In this document: piece by piece, positions 1-12,320 of the stretch
Layout of the letters: each line of letters begins with the position of its first letter
Position numbering within the stretch: position 1 is the stretch's first letter
Origin: Theocolax elegans
Lineage: Eukaryota; Arthropoda; Insecta; Hymenoptera; Cerocephalidae
Direction of reading: 5' to 3'
Assembly: GCA_026168455.1 (NCBI GenBank)
Contig: CM047428.1
Span: forward strand, 82,726,594-82,790,593
Length of the DNA: 64,000 bases
The notes under the pieces: model-generated
Seen by the model: the letters and a program-made list of their open reading frames with translations, nothing else
Told to the model about the DNA's origin: nothing
Database searches by the model: none
Position numbers and translations under genes: made by a program

Positions 1-3000
1 TTATTCAACGTTAAAATACCGTTGAACGGCTCATGGTCGAAGTCGGTGATAGTGACTCGCGGTGTGAACTCTGTATCCGAACACAAGAACGTGCAGAGAT
101 TCGTTGCGATCTGTAGTAAATAATTACCATTTAAATTTTGCGTGTGCAACTTGAAGAACAAATATATCATTCAGATAAAAGTAAAAAAAAAACATTATTA
201 TACGTAAATATTGAAACGTTGATTATAAATAGTGAATTACAAAAGTGAGAGAAAAACTAATAGATTACTTTAGCGTTAGGACAAGGTGTCCTATTAACAC
301 ACAGGTCAACAAGGTGAGCAAGGTGTTTAGCAGCAAGTCTCTGTAACTCCTCGTCCTCTTCACGTTTGATAGCTTCCATTAAAGGTTTAACCAGTGGATT
401 CAAGGGTTGTGGAGGTTCAGGTAAACAATGCAACATCGTCGCAGCACCAGCGAGCGCAGCCATCGCCGTTACGTGAAGCGATTGTTGCTGTGCCGCGCTA
501 GCTAAAGCACCTGCTTCGAGAGCGCGCCTCCGTTCTTCTAGGCTTTCGATTAATTTGGGTTTCAGTTTTAGTGGACCGGTACTAGTCGAACTGGGTATTG
601 GTGTTCGTTGTGCTAGTTGAGCTATTTGTTCGAGTGTTAGAACACCACTTGTGTTTATGTCTACCGTGAGAGATAGCTTGTAATGCTTTAACGTTGCCGT
701 GTAGTCACGACATTCGTGGAGTAAACGAGTTACGGATGATGCTATCTCATCATAGTAAATGCAGTCGTTTAGGCATACAAACAGCTGATTTCTGTAATTA
801 TCAAGTGTTGGAGTTATTCAATTATTTATAAAGTATTGTAAGGTGAAGTTATGCAATGAATATTTTTACTATAGCGCATAAGGTAATGTTAGTAAATAAT
901 TTGCAACAACAATAATAATTCTACTTGATTATGAATGTCAATATTAGTAAAGTTTATGTACCATAATTTATATATTTTGAAAAACTATAAAAAAAGATAC
1001 TTACTGTAGAATGTCTGGTATTTTCGGTGGGTTTGCTATCTCGAGCGTGGCCCAATGAGCCATAGTCAATCCAGCGAGAGTCCTTTGAAGTGCCGATCTG
1101 GAGTTAAGGTGAGCAAGTAGCACCTTAGCATAACAGAGCGAAGGACTCGGTATTTCCGGTACATAAACAACTCCTGGAGCAGGTTTTACAACGTAACCAG
1201 AGAGCAATCCGAGCATTCTCGCAGCCATGCAACGTGCTCTTACGACATTTGAGTGTCGGGTGGTTTGTGCAACCGTTTCGATACCACCTATATAAACTTT
1301 CAATTCAGACGTTGTCGTAGATGTGGATGAAGAAGACGATGAAGATTTGGGAGCGTTTTGTTCTTGTCCTTCTTGGGTATTAACGTTCGGTCTCGACCTC
1401 GTTACGTTCATCAAAAGACTCGAATTAAACGGTACGTGCTCGGGCTGCATAGCTAAGCACAACCATGTACTAACTAATGGACAAGCAGCGTGAAGCAATA
1501 GCTCGAGATCGCTACGTACTACCAAATTTTCCCATACACGTTCAGCTATTTCTTGGATACTTGGTATGTGCTCTATTAAAACTCTCTGGAAGACATTTCG
1601 AAGTGCATCTTGAAGTACGATGCCACCTTCCTCGCCCCAACGTCTTCGCGGGCTCATCGCGCAATCGCCGTCATCTCCGGTCAGTGTTTCTAGAGTCTGT
1701 AACGTTGCTTTGCGTACACTCGAGCTAGAGTGATTTAAAAAAGGCCACAACCGAGGTAAAATCTGTTAAATACACATGAAAGAAATTTTTATTATTGTAA
1801 AAGCAGTTGTTTATCGATTCAAATTTAATTAAAATTATAATTTTAAATTTACCAATGACAGAGGTTGCGGAGTTAAACACGATCTAGCAGCGGGTAAAGA
1901 TAAAATAGCAGCTAGTAAACCCATAAAACTGTTACACGCAGCAGCAAGATCATCTTGTTCCTTTAACAACTGCCAGAGTCTTACCACAACCGCTTCAAGT
2001 TGCGAAGAATCGAGGAGTCTCGGTAAATCAGCAGCGACCGGAATCAGAGCACTCGCAGCCATAGCTCCTACATCCTCGACCGAATCCGACAGACCTTTCA
2101 TTATTGCGGGAAATGCCTTTGGCAGTACATTGTCGAGTAGATCGTTGCGTACAGCTAATAGATATTTGATCGCGAGTAACGCACCGTGACGTGCCTCCCA
2201 TTCGTTGTGCTCGAGAAGTTTTAACATTACCGATAGCAAACCCATTATATCTTTACTCGTGTCGTCCTCCGCTACTTCACCATTTTCTTCGGAATTAAGT
2301 TTGGATTTATTTTTGTTGGATATGAGAAGTATTAACGAACCAAGCGCTTGCGCACACGTTTCCCGAACTGGTGCAACCACTTGATCCGAAATAAAGTCAC
2401 CGAAACGATCGATTCCTAAAACACAGAGAAGCCGAAGAGCGGCATCGATCAGCCATTCTCGATGACTTTCTTCCATTTCTGCTGCAGTCTGTCTTCTTGA
2501 TTTTCCGGCTCCTGTCACGAGAAAACACGAATATCAATTACATATTATTTAAAAAAAAAAATGCATATAGAAAAAACAATTACCTCTTCCGTGAAGTCTA
2601 ATAAATTCTCTTAAAGCAGTAGCTGCTCCATGTCTGACTTCCCATTTCAAGCTAAAGAGATCTTGCAAGAGATTCTCCGCAAAGGCTTCTAAAGGCCAAT
2701 CGATAGCAGAATCTGGCCAGCAGCCTGTGCCGTCTGGTACAGCACACCTGGAGTCAATCACAGTACCGCTAGTGGAATTGTACCAAGCACCCAAGTTACC
2801 GTCTTCTAACTTAACTTTCTTGATGGTTGGTTCCAAACTTTGATGCATCGAATTTGAAGAATTTGCCACTTCTACATTATCTTCAGGTTCCCTGGATCGC
2901 TGTTTAGATATAGATTGTCTAGCTTTTCTGCGAGCACGATTCATTTCTCTCCTACTCAATCCAGCTGTTTGATGCAAAGCTTCTTCTATGGAAACCTTAC

Positions 3001-3709
3001 CCATTCGATTCTTAGATCCTGGAGCTGGAGTGGAAGGAGCCAAATCATCGGATGTAAATAAATCTGCAGTGTCGACTCCCATTAATCTAGGGTGTAATCC
3101 TAACTTTGCAGCTAACACCTTTTCATCTTGAGGAGGAGCCGCATCTCCTTCGGCTACGACCAAATCATACTCGGTTCCTTCAGAACCAGTAAGGTAAGAG
3201 CTACGAGCCAAAACACGAGTCATGTCAAAATTTTCTAAAGTCAGTCTGTTATTTGGTTTTCGAGGTGTGGAATCTTCCTCCTCCTCTGTAAATAAGTTGT
3301 AATGAAAGAATAAAAATATAAAAATGAGATAGATAAGAGTAAACTGATAAAAAAAGCAAAGGTTACTTTTGCAATTCAGGTGGTCCAAAGGTTCGGGATC
3401 CCAAACGGGAACCTGTGAAACGATAGCCTGAACGGCATGGGCAGCGGAGATCCTTGTATCCCATTGCGTGGATTTGAGGAGGGTAGAAACACGAGCTAAA
3501 AGATGATGGAGCTCGTGTGGATGCAATCGTTGTGCTTCCCCCAACTGCTGTGCAGCAGCGCGTTTTGTTACCGCGTTTGTTCCAGTTTCCAAAAGGATAA
3601 AAAGCCTGTCCAACCTGCGTGCACGATACGGGCAAGAAGTCGAGAAAAGAAAAAGATTGTTGTGTAACATATACAAAACGTGAAAGTTACGAACAGCAGG
3701 GAGATAGCA

Positions 3710-3774
<65 letters not shown>

Positions 3775-3839
3775 GAGGTAGAGAGAGAAAGAGAAAGAGA
3801 GATAGAGAAAAAAAAAATTAAAACTGACCTTGATGTCAT
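1..3839 (-). CDS. BTAF1: BTAF1 / Mot1 (TBP-associated factor 172), N-terminal exons, partial
   Basis: BTAF1/Mot1 uses ATP hydrolysis to remove TBP from DNA and so redistributes it between promoters in the nucleus. Coding exons on the complement are 3829-3839, 3367-3614, 2584-3285, 1853-2511, 1005-1762, 269-791 and 1-110. All junctions are GT-AG and keep frame, giving about 1003 residues; vertebrate BTAF1 has about 1850. Exon 1 encodes only MTS plus part of an Arg, and joins to RLDRLFILLETGT, the conserved family N-terminus. HEAT-type repeats follow (AAAQQLGEAQRLHPHELHHL, SLKWEVRHGAATALREFI, DRFGDFISDQVVAPVRETCA, LPRLWPFLNHSSSSVRKATL), then TPCPNAK near the left edge. A charged linker (roughly residues 110-250, with RRKARQSISKQRSR) and a Ser/Thr run in exon 5 are less conserved. 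The Snf2 ATPase half is outside the window. The start was chosen because the tiny exon ends in a GTCAGT donor and restores the family N-terminus. Confidence 0.95.
3713..3770. repeat. (GA)n microsatellite in BTAF1 intron 1
   Basis: About 29 uninterrupted GA units lie inside the 214-bp first intron of BTAF1 (3615-3828). On the transcribed strand this reads as a long CU tract ending about 100 nt before the exon 2 acceptor, so it may act as an extended polypyrimidine region. Impure GA/GGTA sequence continues to about 3808. Confidence 0.97.
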
Positions 3840-4900
3840 GATGTCGTCGGATGCGGCTGTAAAAATAATTAAGAGAGACCATCTGTTAAAAGGTTGATTG
3901 CAACGAGATGACGATGAGGATGACGAAGGATGGTGTAAAGTAACGTTACATTAGAAGAGACGTCTATAGAGAAGACGAGTGAAAGGAATGTATATAAAAG
4001 TATAACGTACGTACGTGTAGAGACATAGGGACATAGGCACACACGCAATCGCGCACGCACGCACGCTCGCAGGAAGGTAGGCAGGGAGGCACGCGCATAC
4101 CGCGTACGCGAGAAGGGAAAGAAGAGAAAAAATGTGCATCACGATTCGACCCGCGAGTCAGAGGCTCAAAGCCCTGCAGAGAGACAAGGACACAAGGACA
4201 CAAGGACACAACTCTCCCCCGAAAGGGAAACGCGTGCATGTGCGTGTGTAACAAGGGGGAGAGTCGTAAGTCGTAAGTCGTAAGCGTAACCTGCGTAACT
4301 GGGAAAGGGAAAGGGTGGGGGAAGAGGACGCCATAAGCATAACTCGTCAAGTCGGAAAGGAGAATTTGTATTTTGTATATTTGATTGTTGAATGAGCACA
4401 CTACGTACATACATCACGGGGATTCGAGTACGGGACGGGGAGTCGGGGACACGAGACACGGCTTGACGGCACGGAGAGCACTCGAGCGCGCAGTCACTCA
4501 CACGCAGATGTACGGGGTAGTGGTGCAGGGAAACGTTACCTTTGCCCAGGGGTGAAGATCGTAAATCCCAGGTGGACGAGATGAGGAGGGCAAACGTCAA
4601 CCAACGCGCATCGCCATTTCCCAGGCGTCAGAGCCGGTGGTTAACATCACATTACAGAGCCGGTTGCGAGACTCGTTGCAACTGTAATGGTGGTGGTGGT
4701 GGTGTCGATGATGCTGCTGCTGCTGCTGCTGCTGCCACGGACGCCTCCTCGTCGTCCTCGAAAATCGCGGAGAGAAACACATCCTACAAGCACCACATTT
4801 ATACTGACAGCCATATTGCTGGCGAAGCGAGTTTTGTGCCCCGGTCACTACCCGATTGGTCACTCTTTAACCAATCGTCTCCATTCTTCCTATCTTCAAG
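3840..4900 (-). promoter_or_regulatory. BTAF1 5' flank / probable promoter and 5' UTR region
   Basis: This flank is clearly richer in G+C than the surrounding DNA and lies directly upstream of the BTAF1 start codon. It contains short direct repeats (ACAAGGACACA near 4185-4209, GTAAGTC near 4263-4283), a TGG run (4688-4703) and a CTG/CAG triplet run (4712-4735). Open frames on both strands here are low-complexity and look non-coding. No TATA box was identified. The promoter role is inferred from position. Confidence 0.5.
4712..4735. repeat. Trinucleotide (CTG/CAG)n run
   Basis: Eight consecutive TGC units, preceded at 4688-4703 by TGG units. They lie in the upstream flank of BTAF1, not in a recognised exon. 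Confidence 0.9.
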
Positions 4901-5640
4901 CTTCGTTTCGAACGAAACGATCTATTTGCATTTCGCATACTAATTTTGAATTTCAAACTCAAATTCGAGCATGCAACTTTCTTCATTTTTCCACGACGAT
5001 AGAATTCGTGTTGTCGTGTTGAACATACTTAATTATAAATCTATAATTATTTATAATATGCTCACTTTGTTAATATCATTTGCAAACTGATAGGCAAACA
5101 TCAGGAGTTCGAAATTGTTAATTATTAATTATATATATTGTGCGCAAATATCAGAGGTGTAAAATAATCATTAAAATATATTAAATTTAAAATTTTAACA
5201 AAATTCCAAAAGACGTTTGTAACGTGTAATACAAGCTAATCTATTTTTAAAAAAATCAAAGTATAAATCCAAAGTAATTTTCGTACCTTTTTGTTTAGTT
5301 GTAATTATAGTCGTTTATTTTAGTTATAGTTAATTATTTATACTAAATTCTACAAACAGACAATTAATTTATTAACTATACAATAAAGACTTTAATCTAC
5401 AGGTTTTCGTTATGAGGTTATGAAGTATTGAAAGTATACCTCACAACTGATATAACGTGATTAAAAATGATTTAAGCCTATTATAAAAATTCATCGGTTT
5501 CAACCTGATTTAATCAATTATATGTTCTTAAATATTACAATATACAAATAATGTAATTTAATGAATCAAATCTGATCGTGAACTAATTTTTCTAATTGGT
5601 GTAAATCGATTTTAATTGATTATATTATTATTATTTATTT
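4901..5640. other. AT-rich intergenic DNA, nothing recognised
   Basis: The interval has a very high A+T content and short homopolymer runs. No open frame of note, RNA gene or element boundary was seen. Confidence 0.6.
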
Positions 5641-5800
5641 ATTATTAAGCCAACAAATATTTACAAAACATTACAAAAATGCAGTAAAAACCTATAGAGA
5701 TAAAATTAATTTATCTGTACATAGGGTGGCATAAAACTTAATTCTATAGTATAAAAACTAAAATAAAACTAAATAAAACTAAATAAAACTTAAAACTAAA
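5640..5800 (-). mobile_element. LINE 3'-tail fragment plus short tandem repeat
   Basis: Read on the complement, the segment around CCCTATGTACAGATAAAT and the following TCTCTATAGG matches a plus-strand copy at about 21350-21470. A shared tail without a coding region fits a 5'-truncated non-LTR retrotransposon. A short AAATAAAACT tandem run (about 5758-5796) adjoins it. The family is not assigned. Confidence 0.45.
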
Positions 5801-5829
5801 AGTAATGTATAAAGCCCTACACTGGGCCA

Positions 5830-6625
5830 GTATCACCAGTATATTGAACGGTTATAATTCTGAATACTCGATTAGAAAATTGAATAATTAAACTAAATTA
5901 ATTTTAGTAGATTTTAATATAATAGAAAATAAAATACTATAATAAAATATTATTTTAGTATTTAGCGGTGTATCCATATTACGATAGGTATATATAGTTG
6001 GTGAAAAATCATATTTTACATCAAATAATTATATTTATATTTTTTAAAAGGAACTAGATATAATTGTTTGACGGAGAGGATTTTAAAAAAAACTTTGTTC
6101 TTTATAAAAAATAATAAAATTAATGATAAATTTCAAGTAATTAAAATAAGTATACATTGGTTTGTTTTATTGATCGACTTAACAAATCACTATCCCGATA
6201 TTCCAAATATACAACTAACAAACATAATGTTATTCGTTATTTTTGAGAGGAAAAATCGGGCTTTTTTAATAACTTATACTTCATCTATTGAAGTTTATTG
6301 TTATATAAAAGGGTGTCTTTGGTTTACAATGAGCATACGCCATTAATGTTGTTTTCTTTTTTTTATTATATAAATCAATTATTATACAATATTATACATA
6401 ACAAAAACGTTTTCCCCTATTTGGGTAACTAAAATTGAAAAACTTTAAAATTTTTGGCATTTTAATTAATAAAGTTTAAAAACAATTCACGAATACAATA
6501 ATATGATAAATAAAGAAACAAAAAAAAATTTAAGCGTCAATACTGATGACAACCTTTTGTATCGACTACGTCTGCTCGCTTGCACGAGATGAGACTCAAT
6601 TATTCCACTATAATATACAATATAA
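5830..6625. other. AT-rich intergenic DNA, nothing recognised
   Basis: The 92-codon open frame beginning near 6068 is AT-driven and resembles no family I know. No repeat boundary is clear. Confidence 0.5.
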
Positions 6626-6630
6626 ATAGA

Positions 6631-6817
6631 AATTTTGGTTTATCGTTTTTTAAGGGTTAATTCAAATTGTAAAAAAATTTTAACAGCTAATTGTGAAATT
6701 CGTACGACGTTTCGTCTGCCAGGATTTGCAGATCTCCTTAGACTTGACCTACTAGTACCTGTTCAAGTTTTTTTACAATTTGAATTAACCCTTAAAATCG
6801 ATAAACCAAAATTTATA
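6631..6817. repeat. Hairpin MITE, about 185 bp
   Basis: Left arm GGTTTATCGTTTTTTAAGGG followed by TTAATTCAAATTGT (about 6637-6671) is the inverse of the right arm near 6768-6812. The arms are about 45 bp with one or two differences and about 90 bp of loop. No target-site duplication was established. Confidence 0.75.
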
Positions 6818-6819
6818 AT

Positions 6820-7330
6820 AACAATGAATAATGTATAATTAAGAATACAATTTAAATATATGTATACAGAATATTCTATAATATTTATTGCGTCTTAAAT
6901 TTAATTTTAATCTGCAAACATGATATTTCTATATTTTCGATATTATAATGTACATATAGTGTTATAAACTACCAATACATTATTTACATTCGTGAATATT
7001 CTATTTTTTTATAATGTAATATTAAGTACACATAAAAATTAAAGGAAATAAAAAAGTACATTAAACGTTCGTTTCTTTATACGCTTAATGAGCTGAAGAA
7101 AATTAGTGTATTTATCTTGGTAATCAATAAATATTGCATTTTAAAGCATAAATAATTTTTTAAAGGTTTTGTTGATCGTCAGGAATTTCCAAAAAAATTA
7201 CAATTTAAAATAAATATTCTGACTATATTTATCAATGATTTTGACATTCTTTGATAATAAGAACCTGAAAAAATAAAATATGCTTATAAAAAAACCAGTG
7301 TCAAAATCGAAGTATATGTATCAGCTCCGC
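6820..7330. other. AT-rich intergenic DNA, nothing recognised
   Basis: No coding or repeat signal was seen. Confidence 0.5.
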
Positions 7331-8300
7331 TCTTAGACCTTCTCTCTCCCTTCTCTCTCATACAGTTGATCACGTTTGCGTAGACACTCTTCCCGTAGAA
7401 AAATGGAGACAATAGAGTTTTGTGAAGATCTGCAATATAACTGTATGGTTGTAACTCCTTTTCTATTGCAAGGAAGGATTACCGTCCTATTCTATATCTT
7501 AGACGATGTCAGGTGGCCGACTAAACGCAGTACTCAAGTATAATTGACCTACAACATTAACCCAGAAGAGGGATCCAGTCCTACTGAGGACATAAAGCGC
7601 TCGGACTCTTGTCACCCTCGATATGGCTCGTTCCAAATTAGTATCCCGAGTCTTCTCTGACTGTTTCCCACTAGACTTCGGAGAGAAAGTGTTGGTTCTT
7701 TCCATCTCGACGGTGCGTTCACCAGGAGTTAGGTGAGCTTTGCTCTCTTTTTGTCTTTGCCGTGATGGTCCAGCTGCTAAGCTGTTGCGCGAGATAATGT
7801 TGAAGCTCTTCTTATACTCTCTTTACTTCTGCTGTGCCTTAACCTGGACATAAGCAACAGCCTGCCGGAAAGTCGCCTCTTTCGCACAACGGCTCACCAC
7901 CACTGTTGCATAGGAGAGTTTAGTGGTGCACGGAGCCATTCCTAACTCTCTCTTTCTTGCGGGCGAGCGTCTCTACTCCTCGACTATTTTCGACTCCTTT
8001 TGGCCTTCCCTTCCCTTGACTCTGGTCGTTTCAATGCCTACTGGAATGTACGGGTCTTGGCAACCAGTGCTGCGGAGAGTCTCTCGTCTCGTCGTTGCTC
8101 ATCGCCAATTGCCGTTTGGTACTACAATACTTCTTCTCTCAGCGCGGGCGACAGTCGTGAGGTAGTGCAATCACCTCTTCACCGGTTTCCAATACTGGCG
8201 TATTCTCCCCCAGCAAGATGAACTGAGTCGAAGATGGAGTGACGTCGTCTTCTACTCCCAGGTCTATGGGGTTACTCATACGTAAATCGGTTGTGACTTC
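7330..8300 (-). pseudogene. GC-richer decayed coding-like segment (probable old transposon ORF)
   Basis: The complement holds several short adjoining open pieces in different frames. One starts with MSNPIDLGVEDDVTPSST (near 8280), another with MAPCTTKLSYATVVV (near 7940), and the last, 7499-7705, includes LERAISRVTRVRALYVLS. Codon-like composition, broken frames and no introns suggest a degenerate gag/ORF1-like gene. The family was not recognised and this is inference from composition and layout only. Confidence 0.35.
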
Positions 8301-9049
8301 CCTCATCACGCTCGATAATTTATTGTTGGAGCATTTATATAGTTTGAAAAATCAACTTGTTCTTTGGGTCCATCTGAGAGCTGAAACAAAAAAATTTATA
8401 TTACATACAACCCAAAAAATATTTATGTGGAGGCGAAATTCGCTCTTATACTCTCACGCAAACATACGCTCGTATCACGCTCCTTATACTATTTAAGCTT
8501 GAAGAAGCAAGTTCCTTTCCTCTAAAGCACCAGCTACACTCACAAATATCAGCCACAAAGAAATCCTCTAAAAATTAAAGTATTATGTTTCTTGTTTCAT
8601 GAAACAATCGTAAAGCCAATTAACGTAAGCGGAAATTTATGTTAATAACAGAAGAAACATTTAATATTAAGTGGATTTCTTTTTGGCGCATCTTTGAGAA
8701 GAATTCCGCTTGCATTAAAAAACCATATTTGGGAGTGTAGCTTCATAAATTATGTTAAATATTATTTCTATGTATGAGTCTCTACAATTAATGTATGTTA
8801 TAATTGTTTAAATTTTTTTTTGCACAGACACTTTCAAGCTTCGCTCGGGTACACTCACGCGAAGAGAATATCAAATTCTTGCACCAGTATCGAAATGTAC
8901 TATTTAAAACTATGACGAAATTCGATTTTGGCACGCATTTGTGTGTACTAGTTGGGGAAACTATACTATTTTACGCGCTTTTATGCTTATCGTTAGGGAA
9001 AATAGTGTATACATTACGCGTACGTATAGGTACTCCTAAACTCGTCTGA

Positions 9050-10600
9050 CAGAAAAATATACATCTGATTTTCGACTGCGAATAATAATTATTAATTGTA
9101 TGCATCTATGTTGTTTCTAATATAATCAATTATTAACCAATATTTTTAAATTCTTACATTAACTGAAGGTTTTTATGGTCAATGTTTAGAAAAGAAAATA
9201 AAAAAATATTTCAGCTAAAAACTATATAATATGTACATTCAGAATAAAAATCAGATAAGTGTAAATAACAGATTTTAATTGTACGCAACTATTTTCTTTC
9301 TAATATAATGTATTAGTAACTCATATCAGTTTTCTACATTTATCTACGAATTAGAGATAATGAATGATGAAAACCAAATAAATGAATATATCTTGTTCAA
9401 ACAACATATGTAATTTATATATTTATATATAAATAATTAAATTCGGAAAAATCTATTAAAAACTGTATTAAACATAATAGTCAGCTTTTAACAAAAACAT
9501 TAATTTTCAACAATAATTTTCAGTAAATGTAAAAAAACTCAAAATATTTATGTAACTATTTTTCACAGTCCAAAATAAGATGTTTATATGCTATTATAAA
9601 CTGTCTTATTCAGTCATTAACGCATTATTTCAGTTAATTACACTTATTTATTGTTGTACACAATTAATTATTTGCATTAAGTTTTTTTCGCTAGGGAGTC
9701 AAGATATTATAAGTTTAATGTAATATTTAAGTGATGAACGTATCGATAGATCAATTATCTTACGTGGGGTTACACCCGCGTATTTTGTTGCAACTTTAGA
9801 AATTATTTTTATGACTATTGTAAAAAAATATGTTTTAGTTAATTGCTGATATTTCGGAGGCAATTAACAGTATAGACACTCAAATTTACATCTAAAATTT
9901 AAATTTAGCAAAAATCTGAAATCAAGTATATACGATTTGAAAAAAAAAGATGCTTAAATATTTTAATTTGGTTAAAAGTTAGGGAATAATAAGAAATAAC
10001 AAATGGACACGAAAATTTAACATTAAAATTATTTATAAAGTTTTTAAGCAAAAGTTTTGTACTTGAAACAACAGAGTTTTTGGGATATTATAATAAATTA
10101 TGATTTTGTTTAATTTGAATGTCGCGCTACGTAATTGACGTCACTCTGTCAATTAAAGTATAATTACAGGTATTAGGTGTCTTGAATATTTAAACAATAG
10201 AACCAAGTATAATAATAAAGTTAGCGTCCTTTAGTGCAATTTCTATTGTTAATACTTGACTGTCTTTTGTTTAATAGGTGTCACGTGGTTGTTTAATTTA
10301 TTTATTTATGTATTATTTAAATTATTAAATTAAGGAATTTTGGGTATAATGTTGCATATAGAAAATTTATATTTCACACCTAACCACTATCATTGTGCTA
10401 TCAGTCTAAAATAAATAATTTGATAAATTATTATTGTTTCCAATTATAGAGTAACTCAACAGAGATTACGGTAGAGAGTAATTAAATACGCAATTAAATT
10501 ATAAAATATATGAAAGATGTTTAATAATTGCATAATAGTCGGCTGTAAAATAATTGGTTAGTCCATCAATATCGACCAACAATACCTTTCTAATTAAGAA
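9050..10600. other. AT-rich intergenic DNA, nothing recognised
   Basis: The interval is about 1.5 kb. No open frame, RNA gene or clear inverted repeat was seen. Confidence 0.5.
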
Positions 10601-11140
10601 CCCGCGTAAAAAAAGTCTGAGGAACGTCTAAGCAAAGTCTGGCTGGTGAGGCAATCCTATACTTTTTGCCAGACTTAATATTATTATTATTTTACTTTAT
10701 TATAAAATACAAAAGGAAAATCCACAAAGTATCGATTTTTTTTAAACAATGGATCGTAAATTAATTTTATGACTGCAATTTTTTAAAGAAATTTATTACA
10801 TATACTAATTTAAAATTGAAAAAATTGATTAATAGAAACATTATAAATGCTTTGCTCTATTACTTGGTTATACGTTTAAAATAAAAACTTATCTAATCTT
10901 CCATGTTGGTCGTCTATCAGTTTACACCCTATTGTTATAACCTGGTTGAATTCCCCCAGACTTTCAAAAATAATTATAAAGTCTGGCAAAATGTGCGGGA
11001 GAAAGTCTTGTTGAATTATCCCAGACTTGAAATAAAATTTATTAAGTCTGGGAAAATGTATATGGGATCGTCTCACCAGCCAGATTTTTATAAGCCAGAC
11101 TTTGCCCAGGACGTTCTCCAGACTTTTTTTCTTACGCGGG
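10601..11140. mobile_element. Non-autonomous DNA transposon with about 85-bp terminal inverted repeats
   Basis: The left end CCCGCGTAAAAAAAGTCTG and right end (complement) CCCGCGTAAGAAAAAAAGTC are inverted copies. The arms continue through CAAAGTCTGGCTGGTGAG to the opposite strand of CTCACCAGCCAGA. The interior is AT-rich and has no transposase. A second, one-ended copy lies at about 56085-56241. Confidence 0.75.
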
Positions 11141-11209
11141 GAAAGATTGTAGAATGGGAAAAATAAAGGTGCAAAAAGTAAATTAAAAATAAGATATATT
11201 CCAACAATA

Positions 11210-11690
11210 AAATTACATGCACGCGGTTCAGGTGTATTCTCGCGATTGCGATTATCTCTTAGAGCGGTAGAAAAACTGGCACTTACAGTTTAAAGCAACA
11301 TCGGGCTGGCGTAATAATTCCTGATTCCCCAATATAGCTAGTACGTTCGGCGTTCCCTAAAGTGGTTGCGAGGCGGACACTCCCAGTAAGTTTACATCCG
11401 GATGGTCAGGAAACGTGAAATTCGCACAATACACGGTTATCGTGATCAATCCTTGATTTTCCAAACGACAGACATACACTATTTCGCGTAATGTTCTCAG
11501 TCGCGACGTTTGACTATGATGTGTCTGTCGCGAGCCAAACCCCTCGTAACGCCAGACGCGTCTCTCTCCCTCTCCTACCCGATTTCGCTATCTGCAGCAA
11601 CCCTCCCCTACCCTTGCTCTCTTACCTACGGGCGCCGGGTACGCGCTGTGCGCACACTGCGCAACATCACATCCACATCTAATAATCTAA
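11210..11690. other. GC-rich island, function unknown
   Basis: A sharply bounded, GC- and CpG-richer block lies in AT-rich surroundings. It contains short open frames rich in Ser/Pro/Arg on the plus strand that match nothing I know. It could be an orphan promoter, a non-coding RNA start or an old insertion. I saw no splice-linked coding sequence nearby. Confidence 0.35.
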
Positions 11691-11699
11691 TAATAATAT

Positions 11700-12320
11700 A
11701 AATAATAATAATATTTGTTATTTAGTATTTTATGTTCAATAAAACTGTTATAAGCGTAATAAGTAAGTATATTAAGAGTTACAAAACAAGAAATTTTCAT
11801 GAAATATGTGCGATCAATAATTTGACTGCAGCGACAACGGAAGTTGCGACAAGGATATTGTCTTTGATTTATCTCCTTTCTAATTTATTTATAGATTATT
11901 TCAGTTAATCTAACGAACTCATAAATATATTGTTGAATTTTAACGACTACTATTTTACTTTATTTTATTACATTATTTTGTGATCACTATGTATTGTTAT
12001 ATTTTCAACAGGGTTTCGATTTCGCAGCGTGATCAAAGGGCGTGACAGCACCCGACGCAAACATTACAATATTTATTTTTGTGAAATCTATGACAACCTC
12101 AGTTTTCCTAATATATTACGTTAAGGTTACCTAATATGTTATTTACTCGCTTCCTATTTTTATGGTAAGGGATTTTTCGAAAACCCGATTGTATTTTAAT
12201 CTCAAATTGTGCACAAAGGTAATCGTTAAAAAATTCTTTGTTTAGCTCGATTAATAAGATAAGGAAAATAAAAATTTACTTTGGCATCATGTTAAGAAAT
12301 ATTTACTTATTATAACCATT
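11700..12320. other. AT-rich intergenic DNA, nothing recognised
   Basis: No open frame or repeat boundary was seen. Confidence 0.45.

Noticed and set aside
3619..3897. Open frame of RE/ER dipeptides over the GA run
   Set aside because: It is a translation of the microsatellite within BTAF1 intron 1, not a gene.
3951..4863. Several overlapping 60-148-codon frames on both strands
   Set aside because: They are low-complexity, lack family motifs and overlap one another. This is the GC-rich upstream flank of BTAF1.
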